This document shows, piece by piece, positions 9,349 through 19,916 of a stretch of DNA of 23,236 nucleotides. The stretch spans positions 1 through 23,236 of the forward strand of contig LRSR01004200.1 in assembly GCA_001579985.1 (NCBI GenBank), written 5' to 3'. Source of the stretch: Hypsibius dujardini (Eukaryota; Tardigrada; Eutardigrada; Parachela; Hypsibiidae). The translations under genes were made by a program, and so were the position numbers. The notes under the pieces were generated by a model, which was not told the origin of the DNA, searched no databases, and saw only the letters and a program-made list of their open reading frames with translations. How positions within the stretch are numbered: position 1 is the stretch's first letter; every line of letters begins with the position of its first letter.

Positions 9349-9625
9349 TTAAAAATTCAAAGCTGAATTTGTGGAAATTTTACTTGCAATCATTTCAAAA
9401 TGCCCCTCGTATTGCCAAAACGAGCCTCTTGTTGAGATTGTAGCTATCGATTGTCGCTCCGTCCTTCCCCGGGGAACTCGGATTACTGGAAGTCCGTTTA
9501 CTGTTGGTCCGCTGTAGTTTTGTGCTAGGCCAGAGACGCGCGGACTGATACTAACACCATAGGCCTCCCGCATTCTCTGAGCTGGTAATGCTACTTGCGT
9601 CCAGGCTGGATGCTGCTTGTGTTGA
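9349..9625 (-). other. Unrecognised open stretch, possible exon or relic
   Basis: On the minus strand about 90 codons are open from roughly 9625 to 9349. The composition is protein-like rather than low-complexity (for example REAYGVSISPRVSGLAQNY and NGLPVIRVPRG), and GC is higher than in the neighbours. An AG (TTCTAG) precedes it and a donor-like AAGTAAAAT lies within it near 9387. I recognise no family. It borders the transposase relic on the other strand and may be another mobile-element scrap. There are no RNA or partner exons to support a gene. Confidence 0.2.
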
Positions 9626-10406
9626 GACTAGAATCCTTTTACCTTTACTTGTTGTATACATCGCCTTCTCTCAAAGGTCAAAGATGCAAAATCTTGGAGA
9701 CAGACAAATTCAAAAAACACAAATGTTGGATTTTTTTCTCAAAAAAATTCAGAATGGCAAGAAGGCTGGAGCAATAAATATTTTTCGAGACTATATGTGT
9801 CAGGTTCAGTAGGAATGGAAAGCGCCTAAATGCTACGATGTCACCTTGTTTTACACTACGAGAGGTTATAGTCCTACGCAAGTCTCAAACATTCGCCCCG
9901 CTAGGCTCTCTGCCGTCTATTCGTTTCAGTAGGCATTTCATCTCATATGTACAAACAACATTGCAAGCTTGAGTTGAAAAATTGCATTGGAAACTTGGCT
10001 GAACACATTCAAAAATGTGTATATAATAATGTGGTAATGAAACTATTTTTTGGTGTGTATTCCTAATTAAGGATACGAATCTTTTTCTAACTTTACCGTC
10101 TAATTTTAAGCTGATATTCTTCTAAAAAGTTTTTATCATGTAAATGTTGATTATCAAAACTCTGCAAATATTACCTGGAAGAATAGTTATCGGCATTTTT
10201 TGGGCTCTTCAGCCCTCTTTTCTCCAAATTCTGCAGCATGTTTTTATTTCAAAATGTTTTTATTCAGACGATGGTTGTGCCATTTTTTTTACATTTTACA
10301 GTTATGAAATCAGACATTTTTGTAAGAGGAAGAATGAACATGACAATTAGTGGCGCCCTCCGCCACCCCACCGATTCAATCCATGTACCAATTCAACTCA
10401 TAGCGT

Positions 10407-10446
10407 TTGCCTGGTATACCCGGCATAACAGGCATGCCCGGCAAAC
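10407..10446. repeat. Imperfect GC-richer palindrome
   Basis: GTTTGCCTGG at the left pairs with CCCGGCAAAC at the right, around TATACCCGGCATAACAGGCA. The GGCAT and CCCGGCA words recur. It stands out from the AT-rich surroundings and may be a remnant element tip. Confidence 0.5.
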
Positions 10447-10664
10447 GGCATACCCAGACATAAAGTAAATAAAATCTAATTTCAGAAATCTTTGGTTGAT
10501 AATTTAGCCATATCGGCTACATAAAATCATCAGAAACTTTAACAAGCGCCCGCAGAATAACCATTCATCGTAGTCAGAGAGTAACCTAAGGGAACATTCG
10601 GTGCTCGAAGTAGCAAACCGAAAACCAATGTTAGGAAACAGGTTACCGACTGAGGCTTTTCATT

Positions 10665-10790
10665 TTTTTGACGGTGACCAATAGGTTTTACAATTTTTGA
10701 GACAGGTGACCTAATGGTTTTAGGCGGGTGACCACTAAAACTTTAATTTTTTAAACGGCTGGCCATTAACGGGTTTCGAGAGGAGTTATT
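10665..10790. repeat. Spaced GGTGACC motif repeat
   Basis: GGTGACCAATAGG, GGTGACCTAATGG and GGTGACCACTAA occur at intervals of about 22-34 bases. A decayed fourth unit (CTGGCCATTAACGGG) follows, each unit with a T-rich spacer. It looks like a short degenerate tandem repeat. A binding-site function is conceivable but unsupported. Confidence 0.45.
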
Positions 10791-12269
10791 CTGACGGTGT
10801 TTACTACATTTCGCAGTTGTAACGATAATCGGGGGTACTACTAACAGGGAACCAGAACAGTAGCCGAAACTCCGATCTCCTGAAATGTTTTTTGCAAATA
10901 GTGCAGTTTCTTGCAGTAACAATACTTCAAAGATTTTTGCATATAATTTAATCTGCAAACGAGCTGAGATCTGAGCGGGAAAAAATTCGAAAGTTCCCCA
11001 ATGGCTCCACGGAGTTTCTCATTCGACTCAACCATTGGTTGTTTGATTTATGCTCTAACAAAACTAATTTTATTTTTTTCATTACTCTTATTCACACATT
11101 TCAACAGCTAGTGTTTTTTAAATAATAAAAGGCGTCAATTGGTAATTTAGGGAAATGTTCTAAAATAATTATGCGAGTAGGCACTGGGATTGAATTAAAA
11201 AAAATGACGACTAGCCAGATCATGCAATGTTATAAGACTTTGATCGATTAAACAAATCAAATTTGGTTTAATCAAACAATCAAGCAATAAAACATGACAC
11301 TTTGAACCATCTACTGATTGTTAAAAATGCCAAAAGAGGGATTTTGATGCTTGAATTATCATTTTTGTATTTAAGAAATTTAAATTTAAAATTAAAATTA
11401 GAATTTCTATTTTTTGGAAAATGTTTGAGCATCCAATGCAGCAAAACTAAACGGATAATTAAAATTTTATAAATGAAAAAAATGTGGGTAAAGTGGCAAT
11501 GCCGCTCAAATTTTGTATATCTCATAGGGAGAGATAGGGGTGGGGTAAAAGAAAGCAAAAACGACGCTGGACTGGGAAATTTTTTGCTAAATAGTCGAGG
11601 CCTCCGCACGCTCTCGAATGAGAGTTACTTGTACAACTGTACCACTTGTCGTCACATGGCCAGTGGCCAAGCTAATCGGTGCTTAGCTCAAACTCGAATC
11701 ATTTATTTGTGCTTTCTATTTTAAGAGCAGTTTTAATTCTGCCTCACAGTATTGAGGCCACTTGTGTACTGTACTACTTTCTTGATATTGTGCACTATAA
11801 AGTTGATTATTTTTCCTATTTCCCTTTTTTTTATCAAGATCAATTCACTTAATGTATGCCGGCGACTGCCAGAGTTTAAAGGCACCGGCAAATTTTAATA
11901 CAGTGCTTACTGGTGTCAAATTATCTACCAATTCAGTCTTTCTTCTGGCAAAGAAATAATTCAAAAAATTAAGAAATGTGATTGTTCTCATCCTTTTAGT
12001 TATCAAGTGTAAGCTGGGTTTTCTGACTTTTTCGGAAAAAAGAAAGTACTCCTCCGTATCAATAACAATAAAACATTTCCATACATAAATTTGTGGCTTA
12101 TACACTTTGACGCTTTTTAGTTATGTTTTTAAAACCTTAAAAAACCTGAAGCCCACTTGCAAGTTTTGGCACAAGCCCTTTAAAATTTTAGGCTAGTTGT
12201 GATGTTTGTAGAATAATAGAATATGTCGCGCATAAATCACTAGCTGGTATGTTGCCACAGCCGTTTCCT

Positions 12270-12560
12270 ACTCAAACGGTGGAATAATGGAGCAGTTAAT
12301 GACATTTGTCTCTAGTTGACCTAGGCCACATATATTTAGCGGTGTAATAATAAAACAAAAATTGTACTTGTAGATCGTTTTGCGGTCTTCTGTTCGATGG
12401 AATAATGAATGAATCAAAGGTGACGGGTTGCTGCAAGGCCCAACGGCACAACCATCTTCCTGCTGCAGCAGTCTAATAATACAATAATCTCCATAGGCTA
12501 CATTTTTAGAGCAAAAATACAACCATTCTCCTGCTGCACCAATGGAATAATGGCATGTAC
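12270..12560. repeat. Diverged local duplication with GGAATAATG and CTCCTGCTGCA words
   Basis: CAACCATCTTCCTGCTGCA (near 12450) recurs as CAACCATTCTCCTGCTGCA (near 12521). GGAATAATG occurs three times (about 12280, 12400 and 12545). The pattern suggests a degenerate duplicated unit of about 70-140 bases. No coding role is seen. Confidence 0.4.
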
Positions 12561-13094
12561 TCTTTATCAAATATGCCACCGTCCACTCAAGCTGCCGTTC
12601 TTCCGCAATCTGATTTTCAGCCTGAAGCGTTTAATAATGAAAATCTGTTCGTTTTTTTATGCCTATTGTATGTCTATTGAAAATCATCTTCAATAATATT
12701 CGGTCAGCCTTTGAGTTATGCTATAAACTTGCTGTTACAAACGTTTTTGCTATGCCCTTGAAATAGTACGGCCGTCCAGTTTTGAATTCCGCTATTAAAA
12801 ATGTTTAAAAATATATGTAGATAAGCCAGACTAAAGACTGATAAGTATCGACGTTTTGGGTGTATAAACCTTCCATATCAGGTTAAGGTTAAGCCAAAAA
12901 AATGAGGACAACAAAATGACATTTTTGTCAGATCACAAATACGCGAAAATGTGAGTTTCCAATTTATCAAGAGTCGCCGATCCTTAAATACAGCAGTGGG
13001 TAACTGGAAATATATAGATTAGCTAAAATGTTCAATTTTTATGCCATTTAATTAGAAGCTTAGTTCGAGTATGGCATAAAATAAATTTGTACCC

Positions 13095-13115
13095 GGGGAG
13101 AGGGGAGGGGGAGGG
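13095..13115 (+). other. G-quadruplex-forming motif
   Basis: Four G runs (4, 4, 5 and 3) are separated by loops of 3, 1 and 1 bases, which meets the usual G-quadruplex sequence rule with very short loops. An 11-base G run follows at 13238-13248. Neither lies next to a recognised gene; the nearest gene start is 2.1 kb downstream. Confidence 0.7.
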
Positions 13116-13414
13116 AAGTCACATTTTGGTGAATGTTTTTTTTCAGTTCTTTTACTAAGAAAAATGTTGGTGAACAAGTTCTCGAGTCCACATGTGAGTA
13201 ATTCTTAGACCGTTTGAGCTAGTCTTCAAGTGAGACCGGGGGGGGGGGCACGTTATATTCTCTAATAAAGAATTACGATAGACGTCGATGGGAAATAACG
13301 AAGATAAGTAAGCGTTTTTTTGGGCGAACCATGCTTTGGGAAGATGTTCCATAAAGAAGTTTTTTTGTAGATAGGTCGCAAGGAAAACACATTTTTCCGT
13401 AGACTGAAAGTCCG

Positions 13415-14005
13415 TTCGTGTCTCCATGGTGCGCCCATGGTTCCAACCAGTGTCTGCTCCTCCGTCCCTGCGACCGTCCCTGTGAACATCTGCCGCCCAT
13501 GTCTCGCTCAGTTTATGTGAAATTGTCATGTAACCTATCACTTATCCGTGCTTCCATCCGTCGATCGTTAATTTCCTATTGGTGTTTGCAAATCTTCTGT
13601 CCGTTCATCCGTTCTTTTGTTGTTTCGTCTGTCGGTTCGTTGTCTGTCTGTCTGTCCATCGGTCTGGCCATTCGTTGGTCCATCCGTCCAACCGCCCCTT
13701 TATCCTTGCGACATTCGGTTCGACTCTCCGTCTAGCCGTGAGTCTGTTCATTAATCCACCCATCCGCTCGTCCGTCTGTCTACCGGTCCGCCCATTCCTG
13801 TTTAATTCCATCCGTTTGTCCTTTCATTCATTCTCCCGCTCTTTCATCCGTCCCTTCTCGGCTCGTTTATTCGTCTTTTGGCTTTCAATTTAGGCGTTTG
13901 CTCGTTCGTCTATCCTTGCGTCCATGCGTCCACCCACTCAATTCCGTCCACCTCCGACAGTCCCTCGGCTTGTCCTTTGATCGAGTAGCATCTATCAGCT
14001 TTCGT
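13415..14005. repeat. Decayed tetranucleotide satellite-like tract, (TCCG/TCTG)n
   Basis: About 590 bases are dominated by CCGT, TCCG, TCTG and TCGT words, with purer cores such as GTCTGTCTGTCTGTCC near 13640. The tract is C/T-rich on the plus strand throughout. Several long reading frames cross it on both strands (13418-13735, 13579-13893 and 13605-13811 on the minus strand). Because tetranucleotide repeats stay open in many frames, these are artefacts and not genes. Confidence 0.8.
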
Positions 14006-15246
14006 CTAGCAGCTTCCTCGTTTGAAACGTATACTGTAGACCAAATCATCTTTCTGACCGCCCTTTTGTGTCAAGCCAGACGCACACATCCATTTATTAT
14101 GTGTATTTTATCATAAAACGAGTCCGTTACAGGACAGTAAACCATACCGGATTAAATATTCATGCAAATACTTTTTGCCTTATGCCCCTTGTGTTTTTCG
14201 AAATTTCAGTGTTCAGAAAAAAGGAGTTTTAGGGCGACCAGTTTATAAAACGTGATTTCTTTTAGACCAGTCCTAAAAACGGTTGATGCAACCAAGACGA
14301 GGGATACGTACAATTGACAGCAATCGTAAAAGCTGAAAAGAACTGAACACAATCATGGTGTAGTTTAAGAAATGGCAGATTTACATTTGAGCGGGAATTA
14401 CAAAAAGCTGGAAAAGTTATTGATGAAGTAATGCCCATTTAAGCACAAAATCAATCGGAGACGTGGCTATTTTCTGGTCATCACAGAGTTCGGTGCTTCA
14501 CCACACGATCGATTGTTGGATTGGAAAATGTTATTTTGGCCTGTTTTGTAGAGGAATAAATTCTCCATCTTTTGGCTGGTTCAGGTTTAGATGGATTTGT
14601 GTCGTGGGGTTGGATCTGTTTAAGAAATCATTCACGATTAAGTTTCCACCCGGTATTTTTACCAATCCTAAATCTTGATCGAAACTTTAATGGCAAATTT
14701 AGCAGAGTCCTAGCCTATATTTAGCGCTTAAGTGATAACAGCAACCCAAACACGAAATGAGGCGAAACAAATCTGAAAATGACATCTTTTTAAACATTTC
14801 CTCAGGATATCATTTCAGCTGATCTACAATTTTGTACCTCGTTCGATCCTCTTGACAGAATATTGAATAATGAGTGTTGGTGGAGCTTGTGCCCCTGAAA
14901 ATATGCAAAATCTTGCAAAAACTACGTTACGCTTCAATCGTTCTTGTGATAATTTATTTACTAGCGTTATTCTTTGACAATTCAACCCTTTTGACAAATC
15001 GTAGTTAAGCAATGCCTTTTCAAGCTAAGTCAACCAAACAGATTGACAAGTCAGCGATGGTGCAATGAAAATATTGCTTCCGGTTATACATAAACAGAGT
15101 TTTACAGACTCCGCGATAACATATAGAAAATTGTTGTAATTCACGACGAATTCCTAGCTTTACAATGCTAAAACCGGAAACTTAAAAAAGTTCACCTTCT
15201 GCAGATCAACTCCAGATTAGTTTGTGGAATCGGCTGGCTTGCGGAG
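14006..15246. other. Upstream flank of the CASD1-like gene
   Basis: No other gene was recognised. A reading frame at 14463-14678 has Trp- and Cys-rich content but no family match and no splice context. The gene start at 15247 is preceded by an A-rich stretch; no TATA or initiator element could be assigned with confidence. Confidence 0.45.
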
Positions 15247-17501
15247 ATGGAGTTTGGTGCCCGACTATTTAGGATTATCACTGTGCTTTTGCTTTTAATT
15301 ATTCTGATCGGCTTTTTAGAACAATTTACGGACACCTGGATATCATGCCTGCCCAGTTCGGTTGAAGACACTTGTTCAGCCATTTTTGACAGAGGTACTT
15401 TTGAGTTTGACCTGCATACCTCTCGTCAAATCTTTCGACCAAAAGGATGCAGGATACGGTATCGATCACTGAAGTATATATATACGGGTTTTAGCTAACA
15501 TTGCACCGGATAAAAACGAGTTCATTATTACACCGCTAATCTGAATTACCAGAACTTTAATCCGCGTCTTCCATATTCGGCTTTCTGGTCTCAACATTTA
15601 GAGCAAGAAACTTGTTAAACTTTGGTTGTGAGGGAATAAGGTAAAGCGAGACATGAAGAGCATGAGGACGAGGCTCCGAAACTCGAAAGGGATACGAAAT
15701 TTGTCAGAATTTAAGGATGCCCAAATTAGTCTTGACAGAATACCACGGTGTTCAAATTAGTTTGTTTTACTTATTTCGCGCTTTCTTCCTTTTTTATTTT
15801 ATTTTGCGCATTGTTTGCTCTAGCGTAGAAGATGTTGAGATGTATCGCCGTGGAATGATTCGTGACTGGGGAGAAATTCAGCAGTGATAGGTTTAAAATC
15901 ATTCACTTTTTAGGCAAAGTGGATTTCTGCATTAGAAACGTTATAATATACCTAGTTGTCGCGGAGTTTCACTGTTTAATGTTGTTTGTTTCAGCGAAAC
16001 GGTCCATTGCATGCACGGTCTCGCTGCAAGATGGCGGAGGACGCCAGTGGTGGCCTTTGTTGGAGATTCCCGAATCAGGCAATTAAGGGATGAGTTCATT
16101 TATCAGATATCCGGAACTGACACGGATAACATTGCCAATAAAAAGCTCAAAGTCGATCAAGTTTGGTACGGTGGTCAATCCCCGAGAACAGAGGTTTGGC
16201 CATTGGCCGGGGTTCGTGTTCAGTTTGAATGGGCACCGTTCATCGCAAGTGGAATGGACTCTATTATCCGCTATGTGAACAGGACTCTCAATGGGAAATC
16301 ACGTCCGCCCGACGTCTTGGTTATCGGGGCTGGTGTGTGGAAGGCGCGGTTGTGCGTTCAGATGCCGAAGTTATGGGATAGCTGTCTCGTTAAATATAAA
16401 CAGTAAGATTTTTTTTGCGGGATGAGGATGGATAGAATTGTATTATGATCTAATGAATCAGCAAACGAGTGCGCGCATGACTTAAATATTCAGATAAGGC
16501 CAGCTAGACTCTGCTCTGAGTAATTCAAAGGAAGTTGATAAGAATTTGGAAACTAAATTTCACATGTCACGGCTCTCAAACGCCACAGAATAACCTCAAT
16601 AATTCCCTGTTTGCACTCACAGCTTCTAATTTTCGCATAAGAATCTTTTAGTTAAATAAGCCTTCTTCTAGTTCTTAGTTTATTCCATTAAAACATTGGG
16701 ATAAGATTCTTCTGATTAGAAATGCAATTTTTTAATTCAGTAAGTGTGATTTCTTGACAGATTTCAAAAACATTTCCGTTCTTCCTGATTTTCAGAATGA
16801 AAAATTGTTCTAAACTAAATTTTGAAATTATTCTGATAAAAGATAAAAGAACTTCATCACAACTTCCAACTATTATTTTGTCTCCTCGAAGTACCTGGCG
16901 CAAGCCAAACGTAAGTGTCTAGAATTTGAGGATTATTTCTGGCGATTTGAACTTTCAGTAAGACAAAGGACAGCGCGAATTTTTATATAGTTGGTGCTCG
17001 AGGATTTTTCCCACTCGAAATGCTTATGGATCATATCTGTTTTATTGCTACAGAAAAATAGTATTCACCGTGACATCATTTTGCAGGGCATTTAAGGATC
17101 TTCTGCCTTTACTCGCAGAGTTGTCAGCAACAACAGATGTTATCTGGCTCCCAATCGGCAGCGTTAATGAGACAACAATGCTCAAACGCGTTAACAGAGT
17201 TTTCAACGTTAGCATGACAAATGTGAAACTGGCCCTTTTGAATGAGGCGGTTGCGGAAGTGATGTCTTCGATGCCCACTGGCAGGGTGGAATACTGGTAC
17301 TCATCTTGGTTAATTGGTCGCAAAATAAACGACATGCCGGATGGGTTGCATTTCGGCAGGGAATCTAAGTATCATTCTATTCAGCTGCTCACAAACAGAA
17401 TGTGCAATTCATTGGACCACGAATTCCAGGAGAGAAAGTCGTGCTTGCGATTCTTGGAACAGTTCCACTTTGATGACCCATACTGCTGCACGGCGGTATA
17501 A
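15247..17501 (+). CDS. CASD1-like SGNH-domain protein, three exons, lacking the CAS1 membrane domain
   Basis: Exons are 15247-15473, 15995-16402 and 17087-17501 (349 residues). Both introns are GT-AG and phase 2. CASD1 transfers acetyl to sialic acid in the Golgi lumen; this protein matches only its luminal SGNH domain. In order: a short basic N-terminus (R6, R9) and one hydrophobic anchor (about 10-24) predict a type II membrane protein; Cys-rich IFRPKGC then RYRSL; FVGDSRIRQL with nucleophile Ser101; VQFEWAPF (151-158); GAGVW (187-191), like the GAATW block; DVIWLP (229-234); and DGLHF with Asp297 and His300. NxT/S sites are at about 76, 171, 239 and 252. It ends at YCCTAV, where CASD1 has Cys-Cys and then its first CAS1 membrane span. 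An alternative donor after 15458 would remove five residues, but the chosen one keeps the family's 12-residue Cys-Cys spacing. The start has a good Kozak context (GAGATGG). The substrate is unknown; it could act as transferase or esterase. Confidence 0.85.
15474..15994 (+). other. Intron 1 of the CASD1-like gene
   Basis: The donor is GAA|GTATAT and the acceptor TGTTTGTTTCAG preceded by a T-rich tract. It is phase 2: AA plus C gives Asn76. A second usable donor of the same phase (ACG|GTATCG after 15458) exists, so short alternative splicing is possible. The intron contains no recognised element. Confidence 0.75.
16403..17086 (+). other. Intron 2 of the CASD1-like gene
   Basis: The donor is AACA|GTAAGA (near consensus) and the acceptor CATTTTGCAG. 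It is phase 2: CA plus G gives Gln212. The same intron position and phase are kept in the paralogue at the window's right end. The sequence is AT-rich with no recognised element. Confidence 0.85.
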
Positions 17502-17877
17502 AAATAATCAGACTGGTGATGCATTTGTGGAACCATAGCGATTTTTCAGACAATTGAATGTTCAATTTTTCCCGCAAAGTACTCACATTGTCACATATAT
17601 TACGTTATCATGCTATATGAAGATTCTTATTATAAACAATCGGTGTAGTAATGACGGACTATAGTTAAATATTTCGTTGCTGTGATGCCATTCATACATT
17701 CCGACGTTCAGACATTCAAAAAAGTCTAACGTCCAGTATGTTAGGCCCTGTGTACTGGACTACGCCAAGAATTCCATCTCCTGGATAAAACTGGCCAGTC
17801 ACAAAAACTGTGATGTCAAAAATTGAAATAACGAAAAAGTGCAAACACGGAAAACGAAAATTTAAAAAAATTAACTT

Positions 17878-17883
17878 AATAAA
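17878..17883 (+). promoter_or_regulatory. Candidate polyadenylation signal AATAAA of the CASD1-like gene
   Basis: An AATAAA hexamer lies 377 bases past the stop codon, in the gene's orientation. It sits in an A/T-rich area where such a hexamer can arise by chance. Confidence 0.35.
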
Positions 17884-18042
17884 TATTAATTGGGTAAAGA
17901 AAATTGGGAATTTGAAGTATTAATTCTGAACTGATTTCGCTTTTCATTATTTCAAATTTTGTAGTTTTCCAGTTTTCGTTTTTCGTTTTCGTTTTTTCAA
18001 TTTTCCTGTAGAGCGTAAAGTTGATCATGATGGTGCAGTTAC

Positions 18043-18132
18043 AGTCCGTGGTGTGCCAGTGCCAGACAGCGAAGGGGGGGGGGCACAGTTGCCCAAATCG
18101 TTGTGCTGGCTGGCACAAACACACCACTGACC
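18043..18132. repeat. Imperfect hairpin around a G run
   Basis: GTCCGTGGTGTGCCAGTGCC at the left pairs imperfectly with GGCTGGCACAAACACACCAC at the right, with the G run and CACAGTTGCCCAAATCG between. It may be a small palindromic element. Confidence 0.45.
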
Positions 18133-18360
18133 GTTCGTTAAGTGTACCAGCATAATCAAGCCGGCGTTTGCGATCGGCTCTCTGGCCTTGTGGCCTTGTG
18201 GAGAATGGAAACTTTTGCAAAATGGGTTCATGATGATTGGTTCAGAATTGAGGTTTTCTTTCGGGTTTCGCTTGGTCACTCTCTCTGCAAGTGCACGGGT
18301 AGCACGATAGCGTTTAGGCATTTCGATTTGGAGGTCGTCCCCCCCCCCCCTGCAAAACAC

Positions 18361-19260
18361 AATTAACATTATTTAAGCATGCAGACGCAAAAATCGTACC
18401 TCTACTCTGCCTTGACTTACGCAAATAGGAAGCCAGCTAGCCAGCTCCACAGCGTAGCCCTCCAAACCCCGCCCCTACAATAATCCTCCGTTTCCTCTCT
18501 CCTTAAGCCTCATCCAGCCGTCTGTCGAAAAGTAGCCTTGGCCAAAGCTCCGCAAAACCAGAGAAAGGAGCGTTTGCCGGACGACTCTATCAATATGTCC
18601 AAACACAGCCGGTTAAAGTCATCAATCAAACGAATCTCTCACCTTTCATGGCCTCCCTTCATTGACCGAAAGACAGCTCCGAAACAATCCCCCACACAAA
18701 CAGACCCGAACCAAAACCGAACCAGGTCTTGCTCGAAGCCCTTCCCTACATAGACCTAAAGACATCGTTCACACTAACCCCCTAAAAAATTTAGCTGTTC
18801 ACCTAGGCAAAATAGTGCGACCAAAGCCGCATGCTAAATTATTAGGATACCGCTTTTTCTCGAACTTGCCAAATTCCGAATAGTTCCCCGAAAATTTGAG
18901 ATTTGCAACATTTCGATACCGATTTAGGTCTCCATTGTTTACGAGGAACGAGAGAACTCAAATCCCGAAAAAATAACCAATTCTGTTTCTGCTTTTCTTA
19001 TAAAAAACCCGAGATTCTAGGAGGTACTAAGACTTTAATAAACTTGCTCTCAAGTTTGGCGACATTCTATTTGCTGGTTGTTTCTCATATTCTATCGTAT
19101 ATTGAGGAAGTAATCTTCACAAACAAGCTTGTAGTGGGATCACCAACGCGCTCTATAACCAGGGATAAGTATTCTTGTCGTAATAGTACAAAGTAGGCTA
19201 GTTTGGCTACAATACGTAATACTCCGTAGTATTGCGTAATACTCCGAGGCCACTGTTCTG
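18361..19260. other. Intergenic stretch left of the foldback element
   Basis: No gene was recognised. Just outside the foldback arm, 19213-19246 has two copies of CGTAATACTCCG separated by TAGTATTG, forming a small stem (AATACTCCGTAGTATT). This could be the insertion-site context or an element edge. Confidence 0.45.
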
Positions 19261-19545
19261 CAACGAAGCTTCCCTTGGGAAGCGTGATCAAGGCTTTGCG
19301 GGTACAGCACAGCGCTTCAAAAGAATTACACGCATGTGGAATCTCAGTGTTACCGCGTACCACTTCTTGTGGATTAGCATTGGTGGTTTGCCATTTTTGA
19401 TCACAAAAATTTTATGGGCTAAGACCCCGTATTGGACTAGGGGTGGTGGTTTACGGTTTTACGACCCCACAACCCATTTTAGCCCTTAATGAAGAGCACT
19501 ATTAAGGGAGGAGGGGGGTTCAAGGGATGCCTTTCCGGATATTAA
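19261..19545. repeat. Left arm of a large foldback element (partner 20905-21209)
   Basis: The reverse complement of 20905-21209 aligns along the whole arm with moderate divergence. Shared blocks are AAGCTTCCCTTGGGAAGCGT at the outer end, AATCTCAGTGTTACC, TGGATTAGCATTG, GGTTTGCCATTTTT, GGTGGTGGTTT, CCCATTTT and ATTAAGGGAG near the inner end. No transposase is encoded in the arm; the reading frame at 19232-19489 is incidental. Confidence 0.85.
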
Positions 19546-19554
19546 AAGAGACAT

Positions 19555-19702
19555 ATAGACACACGAGGCAGACGCATATAAATGTGCAGCCACAGATACA
19601 GACACTTACAAAAACAAAGACATATATATGCACAGACACACAGGTACAGACAAACAGACAGACACACATACGCACACACACAGAGCGACACACACACACA
19701 CA
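19555..19702. repeat. CA/CAGA microsatellite tract
   Basis: ACACACAC, CAGACA and ATACGCACAC words dominate, with the purest runs at about 19660-19702. The tract leaves open frames on both strands (His/Thr-rich forward, Cys/Val-rich reverse) that are not genes. Confidence 0.85.
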
Positions 19703-19800
19703 TCGTCAACGTCCTGGTCATCCTCAACTTCATCGACCTCGTTATCCTCATCTGATTCGTCACCTTCGTCCACATCATCTTGTTACTCCACTTCTTTTTT
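19703..19800. repeat. (TCN)n trinucleotide tract
   Basis: Serine-type codons run forward (TCG, TCA, TCC, TCT) and Asp/Glu codons run on the minus strand. The purity is imperfect (TCGTCAACGTCCTGGTCATC at the start). Confidence 0.75.
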
Positions 19801-19916
19801 TCAATCGCTAATCAATTTATAGATACCATATTCAGAGCGTTCGTGCACAATAATGCCGCTAAAAGTGTCGAAGTAACCAAATCGAAGAGCAAAATCAATA
19901 CTTGACTATTAAGACG

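Larger units (their letters stand above)
9881..13094. other. AT-rich intergenic stretch with small repeats only
   Basis: No coding signal was accepted. It contains a palindromic GGCAAAC patch (10407-10446), GGTGACC motif repeats (10673-10745), a short hairpin of GATTAAAC with GTTTAATC (11246-11273) and a partly duplicated patch (12270-12560). Reading frames of 60-110 codons occur, but they are A/T-run driven or broken and match nothing I know. Confidence 0.5.
17502..18360. other. 3' flank of the CASD1-like gene
   Basis: No CAS1-domain exon or hydrophobic exon series follows. It contains the candidate polyadenylation signal, an imperfect hairpin (18043-18132) spanning a 10-base G run (18074-18083), and a 12-base C run at 18339-18350. 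Opposite-strand reading frames here (17876-18220, 18025-18369) are not protein-like. Confidence 0.5.

Noticed and set aside
11020-11290. Possible inverted repeat with GGTTGTTTGATT and AATCAAACAATCAAG ends
   Set aside because: Only about 12-15 bases pair and the rest does not. TTGATTGTTTG words are common throughout this window.
13418-13893. Long overlapping reading frames (Ser/Arg/Val/Phe-rich) on both strands
   Set aside because: They run through a decayed tetranucleotide repeat, which stays open in several frames. The composition is biased and there is no domain or splice context.
13236-18085. Shared poly-G followed by GCAC at 13238-13252 and 18074-18087
   Set aside because: The match is limited to the homopolymer and four bases; the flanks do not align.
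19542-19822. His/Thr-rich and Cys/Val-rich frames on the two strands
   Set aside because: They are products of the CA/CAGA and TCN simple repeats.
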